Shown here piece after piece: positions 5,711 to 9,703 of a stretch of 9,703 bases of DNA. This DNA is from Spirochaetota bacterium (GTDB lineage Bacteria; Spirochaetota; Spirochaetia; Treponematales; Rectinemataceae), in contig JAEZSM010000035.1 of the NCBI GenBank assembly GCA_023421875.1, positions 1 to 9,703 of the forward strand. Direction: 5' to 3'. Made by a program: the position numbers and the translations under genes. The notes beneath the pieces were generated by a model, which saw only the letters and a list, made by a program, of their open reading frames with translations, did no database searches and was not told where the DNA came from. Numbering within the stretch: the first letter of the stretch is position 1; each line of letters starts with the position of its first letter.

Positions 5711-6898
5711 ATGGACGACCATAGGACAATTTTAGCCAAGGCCGAGGCTATGAGAGATTGGCTGGTGCGCGTGCGGCGGGATCTTCATGCCATCCCCGAG
5801 GCTGGCGATGCGGAGTTCAAGACCCAGGAATATCTGTGTAAGGCGCTCGATGAGCTGGGCATCCCCTATAAGAAAATGCGAACAGCGGTGGTGGGCCTCG
5901 TGGAAGGCGCCGCGCCCGGCCCTGTCGTGGCCCTGCGCGCCGACATGGACGCCCTGCCGGTACAGGAACCCGAGGGCAAGCCCTACCGCTCCGGCCACCA
6001 GGGGTACATGCACGCCTGCGGGCACGACGCGCACATGGCGGTTGCCCTAGGCGCGGCGCGCTTTTTCTCGGAGCTCAAAAGCCAGTTCGCGGGGACAATC
6101 AAGCTCCTGTTCCAGCCCGCGGAAGAAACCACCGGCGGCGCCGAACCCATGATCGCCGCCGGCTGCCTCGAAAATCCCCACGTCGATTACGTGCTGGGAC
6201 TTCATGTCATGCCCGACGTGCAGGCCGGCATGATCGAGCTCAAGCATGGGGCGCTCAACGGAGCCTCCGACTTTTTAGGCATAACGCTAAAGGGCAGGGG
6301 AGCCCACGCCGCCTATCCTAGCACAGGCATCGACGCTATCGTCATCGCCGCGAAAGTGATCGACGCCCTGCAGTCGGTAGTATCGCGCAACGTCTCTCCC
6401 CTGGATGAGGCAGTGATCACGATAGGCACCATCAACGGCGGACAGCGCAACAACATCATTGCCGAAGAAGTGACAATGACCGGCACGATCCGGACAACGA
6501 ACCCTTCTGTACGGTCAGAGATCGCGCAACGCGTAAGATCAATTGTCGAGCACATTCCCGCCGCGTTGGGCGGTTTGGGCGAAGTACAAATAAAGCCCGG
6601 ATATACAGCCCTGATAAACAACGACGCGGTCGTCGACCTGCTTGCCCAGGAAGCGAACGCGTTGCTCGGCGTCGGCAAACTTCAGTGGAAAGAAAAGCCT
6701 AGCCTGGGCGTCGAGGATTTCGCGTTTTTTCTCAAGGAACGCCCCGGAGCCTTTTATCACTTAGGCTGCGGCAACCGTGAAAAAGGCATCCACGCGCCGC
6801 TTCATTCAAAGTTGTTCGATATCGACGAATCATGCCTGCCCATCGGAGTCGCCATGCAGGCGGCCGCAGCCTTGAAGCTGCTCAAAGAGAGGCGCTGA
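5711..6898 (+). CDS. M20-family amidohydrolase, candidate N-acetyl-diaminopimelate deacetylase
   Basis: A 395-residue two-domain metallopeptidase-fold amidohydrolase (M20D, hippurate/IAA-amino-acid hydrolase-like). Metal ligands and catalytic residues are visible: RADMDALPV (76-84, D78), HACGHDAH (101-108), the Glu pair in PAEE (136-139), GLHV (163-166, H165), and H365 in HAPLHSKLF. The GRGAHAAYP segment (195-203, H199) marks the dimerisation domain. Family members cleave N-acyl amino acids, and some are N-acetyl-LL-diaminopimelate deacetylases of the acetylase lysine route. Its place between a dapF homologue and lysA favours that role, but the family is too mixed to assign the substrate from sequence. 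The start follows GGAAGG (5702-5707), 15 nt after the preceding stop. Third codon positions here look richer in C than in the three upstream genes. Confidence 0.88.
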   Translation: MDDHRTILAKAEAMRDWLVRVRRDLHAIPEAGDAEFKTQEYLCKALDELGIPYKKMRTAVVGLVEGAAPGPVVALRADMDALPVQEPEGKPYRSGHQGYMHACGHDAHMAVALGAARFFSELKSQFAGTIKLLFQPAEETTGGAEPMIAAGCLENPHVDYVLGLHVMPDVQAGMIELKHGALNGASDFLGITLKGRGAHAAYPSTGIDAIVIAAKVIDALQSVVSRNVSPLDEAVITIGTINGGQRNNIIAEEVTMTGTIRTTNPSVRSEIAQRVRSIVEHIPAALGGLGEVQIKPGYTALINNDAVVDLLAQEANALLGVGKLQWKEKPSLGVEDFAFFLKERPGAFYHLGCGNREKGIHAPLHSKLFDIDESCLPIGVAMQAAAALKLLKERR

Positions 6899-8203
6899 AT
6901 GGACATACGCGACTTCAATTCCCACGCCAGCGTTCGCTTCAATCACCTGTTCTACGACGGAGTCGATACGGTTGAACTCGCTGCCCACTATGGAACTCCT
7001 CTGTACCTGGTCTCCGAATCCGCGGTACGGGAACGGTGCTTCCGAATACGGGAAGCCTTTCTCGAAAAATACCCCAACACCCGGGCCGTCTATGCCTCTA
7101 AAGCCTTCCAGACCCTGGACATGTGCAGAATCATCGCCCAGGAAGGTCTCGGAATCGACGTAGTCTCGGGCGGAGAATTGTACGCGGCGCTCAGGGCAGG
7201 CGTAGATCCTGAAACCATCGTATTTCACGGAAACGCAAAAACGCTGGACGAACTGGAGTACGCGATAAAGAGCAATGTTGGCCGCATAATTTCGGACAAC
7301 CTCAGGGAAATAAACGAAGTCGAACGAATCGCCGCCCGCCTGGGCAAAACGGTAAAACTGCTCTATCGCATAACCCCAGGCGTGGACAGCCATACCCATC
7401 GCTTTATTTCAACCGGAAGCCTGGATTCCAAATTCGGGATTCCCTTGGATACATCGGTGCGCAACGATTACATCCGCGCGGTCCTCAACTCGCCCCATAT
7501 CGATTTCAGGGGATTCCATTTCCATATCGGCTCCCAGATAAAAGATAATTTCTCCCACCTGGCCGCACTGGGCGTCGCTCTAAAACTTATTGCCGATGTC
7601 CATGCCGAGTATCGTTTCGATGTACCTGAAATCAATGTGGGCGGCGGCTTCGGCATACGCTATCTGCCCGGCGAGTCCGGGACCGATTTGGACTATTTTA
7701 TCGATCCCATGATGCAGCTCATTCGCCTCGAAACAGAAAAAGTCGGCATCCCCATGCCCATGGTCACGATCGAGCCCGGGCGCTGGATTGTCGGCGAAGC
7801 CGGGATCACCCTCTACGAAATCCGCTCGGTCAAGACTATCCCAGGAATTCGCACTTATGTGGGCGTGGACGGAGGCATGACGGACAACATAAGGCCGGCG
7901 CTCTATGAAGCCAAATATTACGCCCTCAGCGCCAATAAGGCCGACTGGAGTCACGACACCGTCGTCACTATTGCTGGCAAGTGCTGCGAATCCGGGGATA
8001 TCCTTGTCAAGGACATTGGCTTGGCGGAGCCAAAGCCAGGGGATGTCGTCGCTGTCTTTTCCACCGGCGCATACAACCATTCCATGGCTTCCAACTATAA
8101 CAGGATCCCCCGGCCGGCGGTGGTCATGACTTCCCAGGAGGGCAAGCATCGTCTGTCTGTACGCCGCGAAACTTACGAGGATTTGCTTGCTCGTGAACTT
8201 TAA
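6899..8203 (+). CDS. lysA: Diaminopimelate decarboxylase
   Basis: A PLP fold-III decarboxylase of 434 residues that converts meso-diaminopimelate to L-lysine, the last step of the pathway. Motifs: PLP lysine K68 in VYASKAF, IDVVSGGEL (86-94), HFHIGSQ (207-213, H209), phosphate-binding NVGGGFG (246-252), EPGR (292-295), VGVDGGM (321-327), the catalytic cysteine region CCESGD (362-367), and Y392 in GAYNHSMAS. Alr, from another fold-III subgroup, lies in the same operon, but the CESGD motif and length separate this gene from it. The start codon directly abuts the preceding TGA (TGAATG) with AGAGAGG (6886-6892) upstream, so translational coupling is likely. The 3' end overlaps the stop of the convergent membrane protein by four nucleotides. 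LysA relatives acting on other D-amino diacids or ornithine exist, so substrate identity is likely but not proven. Confidence 0.92.
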   Translation: MDIRDFNSHASVRFNHLFYDGVDTVELAAHYGTPLYLVSESAVRERCFRIREAFLEKYPNTRAVYASKAFQTLDMCRIIAQEGLGIDVVSGGELYAALRAGVDPETIVFHGNAKTLDELEYAIKSNVGRIISDNLREINEVERIAARLGKTVKLLYRITPGVDSHTHRFISTGSLDSKFGIPLDTSVRNDYIRAVLNSPHIDFRGFHFHIGSQIKDNFSHLAALGVALKLIADVHAEYRFDVPEINVGGGFGIRYLPGESGTDLDYFIDPMMQLIRLETEKVGIPMPMVTIEPGRWIVGEAGITLYEIRSVKTIPGIRTYVGVDGGMTDNIRPALYEAKYYALSANKADWSHDTVVTIAGKCCESGDILVKDIGLAEPKPGDVVAVFSTGAYNHSMASNYNRIPRPAVVMTSQEGKHRLSVRRETYEDLLAREL

Positions 8204-8931
8204 AAAAGCAGCCGCAGCCCCGCCAAAACCGACAGAATTTGGATAATTATATTGAATACCTTCTGCGGCACTCGTTTTACAAACCTTATCCCCAAGGCCA
8301 GGCCTGCCAGCGATAGGGGGAATATGAGAGCGTCGAAGCCTAGATGACTTATGGTGATCGTTCCTAGGGCTGCGCTGAAGGGTAACTTGATAATGTTCGT
8401 CGTCATGAGATACCAGGCATTGGTGCCGGCGAAATCTTCTTTTTTAAGGTCTATGGATAAAAAGTAAATCGCGATTATCGGCGCCGCTGCGTTAGCCAAC
8501 ATGGCAAAGAACCCGGCAAGCAAGCCCGCGGATAAGGGGATAAGTTTATTCTCTGTCCGTATCTTGAATTTTAAATACTTGAGGCTGGCGCCGGTCAGGG
8601 CTATGAGAATAATGAATAATCCCAATATTGGCTTAAAGGTTTCGTCGTCGATATTCTTGAGTAGAAAAAATCCGAGCGCCAGGCCTATAAGCGAACCCGG
8701 CAGTACCCACTTAAGCGTTTCCCACTTGGCCTTGCGCCGCCAGTACAGGACCGCAGCAATGTCGCTGGCTACCATGAGGGGGAGCATGATGCCGGTGGCC
8801 ATTCTGGAAGGCATGGTCATGGCTACGAAGGGGGTGAAAAAGGTGACGATTCCCGCGATTCCGCTCTTGGCTACACCTATGGCAAAGGCGGCGAGGCACA
8901 TGACAGCAATCGCCGCCGGGCTGAGTTCCAT
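8200..8931 (-). CDS. TauE/SafE family membrane permease (COG0730)
   Basis: A 243-residue polytopic inner-membrane protein of the sulfite-exporter TauE/SafE family, whose members move small anions such as sulfite, sulfoacetate or other organic acids. Hydrophobic spans are visible at roughly 6-22, 26-40, 45-63, 75-92, 100-117, 130-158, 172-195, 200-217 and 225-243, with a typical glycine/proline pattern (GVAKSGIAG at 19-27, FFTPFVAM at 31-38). The internal repeat layout is family-like (first half about 6-92, second half about 130-217, the latter with LANAAAPI at 145-152). The start at 8931 has AGGA eight nucleotides upstream. No substrate can be inferred, and neither the operon it faces nor the lipoprotein gene it diverges from hints at sulfur metabolism. 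Confidence 0.88.
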   Translation of the reverse strand: MELSPAAIAVMCLAAFAIGVAKSGIAGIVTFFTPFVAMTMPSRMATGIMLPLMVASDIAAVLYWRRKAKWETLKWVLPGSLIGLALGFFLLKNIDDETFKPILGLFIILIALTGASLKYLKFKIRTENKLIPLSAGLLAGFFAMLANAAAPIIAIYFLSIDLKKEDFAGTNAWYLMTTNIIKLPFSAALGTITISHLGFDALIFPLSLAGLALGIRFVKRVPQKVFNIIIQILSVLAGLRLLF

Positions 8932-8999
8932 GTCGATGATCCTACTGGCAACACGCTAAAAGGGGCAAGCGGTTCGGCCCGCCGATTTTATCTTCAATA

Positions 9000-9028
9000 T
9001 TGCCTGGGGGCTACAGTTATGCGATACT
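9000..9028 (+). promoter_or_regulatory. Candidate promoter of the lipoprotein gene
   Basis: TTGCCT (9000-9005, four of six), a 17-nt spacer, and GATACT (9023-9028, four of six), giving a leader of about 27 nt that ends in a clear GGAGG (9052-9056). Each hexamer is only moderate, but spacing and position are right. The 130-bp gap between the divergent membrane protein and this gene otherwise holds no recognisable element; no clear promoter for the membrane protein was found. Confidence 0.35.
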
Positions 9029-9061
9029 TCTAATCACTAACACATACTACTGGAGGCTAAG

Positions 9062-9526
9062 ATGAAAAAACTCCATTTTTTGGGCATTGTTTTTCTTTTG
9101 GCTCTCTTTTCGGGCTGTGGCTTGTTCGAGCACATCGAGGGCAAAATATATTTTTATAGCGAGCTGGCAGGAGAAGATAACAATGATTCCAACAGGGATC
9201 TGCAGGCCAGGGCTGAAGGCTACACCTTGATAATGAGCAGGGGAATTGAGGGGGAAACGCTGACAAAAGCGGAGGCCGAAGCCTTGGTCCCTGTTACCAA
9301 GTTTACAATACAATTGGATGGAACAACCTTAGATCCCCTTGCAGCAATCGAAGTGGATGAGCTGGGGAACACTGGCTACCATGTTGTTCAGGAATTCGAT
9401 ACCGGCCCACTGGAAGAAGGCGACTACGTCCTCATAGGGGCTACCGAATTTAAAGATATGGCTGGTGCACGAATCAACAGGGTTTTTCTCAACGTGGAGT
9501 GGTCTTTCTGGGATACCTTCCTGTAA
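9062..9526 (+). CDS. Small predicted lipoprotein of unknown function
   Basis: A 154-residue protein with a lipoprotein signal: basic MKK, a hydrophobic core (about 5-15) and the cleavage region LFSGC with lipidated C19. Phe at -3 departs from the common Leu-Ala/Ser-Gly-Cys lipobox and resembles the relaxed lipoboxes known from spirochaetes. The mature part is acidic, with a low-complexity linker GEDNNDSNRD (37-46) and then a stretch of predicted beta character (about 78-147, including EEGDYVLIGATEF) that could be a small Ig-like sandwich. GGAGG (9052-9056), five nucleotides upstream, fixes the start. It is probably anchored in a membrane facing the periplasm or exterior. I do not recognise the family. 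Confidence 0.75.
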   Translation: MKKLHFLGIVFLLALFSGCGLFEHIEGKIYFYSELAGEDNNDSNRDLQARAEGYTLIMSRGIEGETLTKAEAEALVPVTKFTIQLDGTTLDPLAAIEVDELGNTGYHVVQEFDTGPLEEGDYVLIGATEFKDMAGARINRVFLNVEWSFWDTFL

Positions 9527-9568
9527 AATTTTCTGAAAGGGGCGGCGATACCCGTTTTAACCGCGCGC

Positions 9569-9588
9569 CAGGCTGCATTTCAAGCCTG
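9569..9588. terminator. Possible hairpin between the convergent lipoprotein and permease genes
   Basis: A perfect 6-bp stem CAGGCT/AGCCTG (9569-9574 with 9583-9588) encloses an 8-nt loop. On the + strand it lies 42 nt after the lipoprotein stop and is followed by TTTACGCTTT, a poor U-tract. On the - strand the permease stop codon (9580-9582) falls in the loop. It may limit read-through between the two convergent genes, but it is weak as an intrinsic terminator. Confidence 0.3.
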
Positions 9589-9703
9589 TTTACGCTTTAA
9601 GTAGCGATCCAGCAGTACGGCCAACAGGATGATGACTCCCTTGGCTACCAGCTGGAAGTGGGCGTCCACCGCCATGAGATTGAAGCCGTTGTTGAGTATT
9701 CCA
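9580..9703 (-). CDS. Sugar ABC transporter permease, C-terminus (ribose/galactose type)
   Basis: Only the last 40 codons lie in the window; the rest is beyond the right edge. The residues include GILNNGFNLMAVDAHFQLVA, then a hydrophobic final membrane span (KGVIILLAVLLD) and a basic cytosolic tail ending KRKQA. The pattern of 'NGxNLxxVxxxxQxVxKGxIIxxAVxxD' is typical of RbsC/MglC/XylH-type permeases, the membrane component of ABC importers for pentoses, galactose or similar sugars. Which sugar it carries cannot be told. It was read directly from the - strand and is convergent with the lipoprotein gene. Confidence 0.8.
   Translation of the reverse strand, partial: GILNNGFNLMAVDAHFQLVAKGVIILLAVLLDRYLKRKQA

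Overview
The window looks like a chromosomal segment from a moderately GC-rich bacterium, probably an anaerobe. No phage, transposon, CRISPR or plasmid functions are visible. The taxon cannot be fixed from this sequence alone. A lipobox with Phe at -3, the glycine/methionine-rich DUF5320-type protein and a COG1237 metallo-hydrolase would all fit an anaerobic lineage such as Spirochaetota, but this is a weak inference.

Layout. (1) 1-1314: a DUF5320-like Gly-rich protein (cut by the window edge, - strand) and a COG1237 metallo-beta-lactamase-fold hydrolase (+ strand) are divergently transcribed from a 217-bp AT-rich intergenic region. That region holds two good promoters, an inverted repeat and a triple direct repeat. 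(2) 1328-1455: tRNA-Leu(UAA) on the - strand with its own near-consensus promoter, converging on the hydrolase gene. (3) 1529-2394: a Cof-type HAD phosphatase (- strand) with a palindrome in its promoter spacer. (4) 2414-8203: a tight five-gene + strand operon of nagA, alr, a dapF homologue, an M20 amidohydrolase and lysA, with junctions of 4, -1, 15 and 0 nt. (5) 8200-8931: a TauE/SafE membrane protein on the - strand whose stop codon overlaps that of lysA. (6) 9062-9526: a small lipoprotein with its own promoter. (7) 9580-9703: the C-terminus of a ribose-type sugar ABC permease entering from the right on the - strand.

The operon joins amino-sugar/peptidoglycan recycling (NagA), D-alanine supply (Alr) and what looks like the end of the diaminopimelate/lysine pathway: M20 deacetylase, then epimerase, then DAP decarboxylase. 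The main surprise is in the epimerase. It keeps the DapF fold signatures and most substrate-contact motifs, but both catalytic cysteine positions are serine (S87 and S239) and the GAGET-type motif reads GAGYT. It therefore sits where a working epimerase is expected but lacks the two-thiol machinery. It is either a reassigned member of the superfamily or uses different chemistry. This is the best candidate in the window for undescribed biology.
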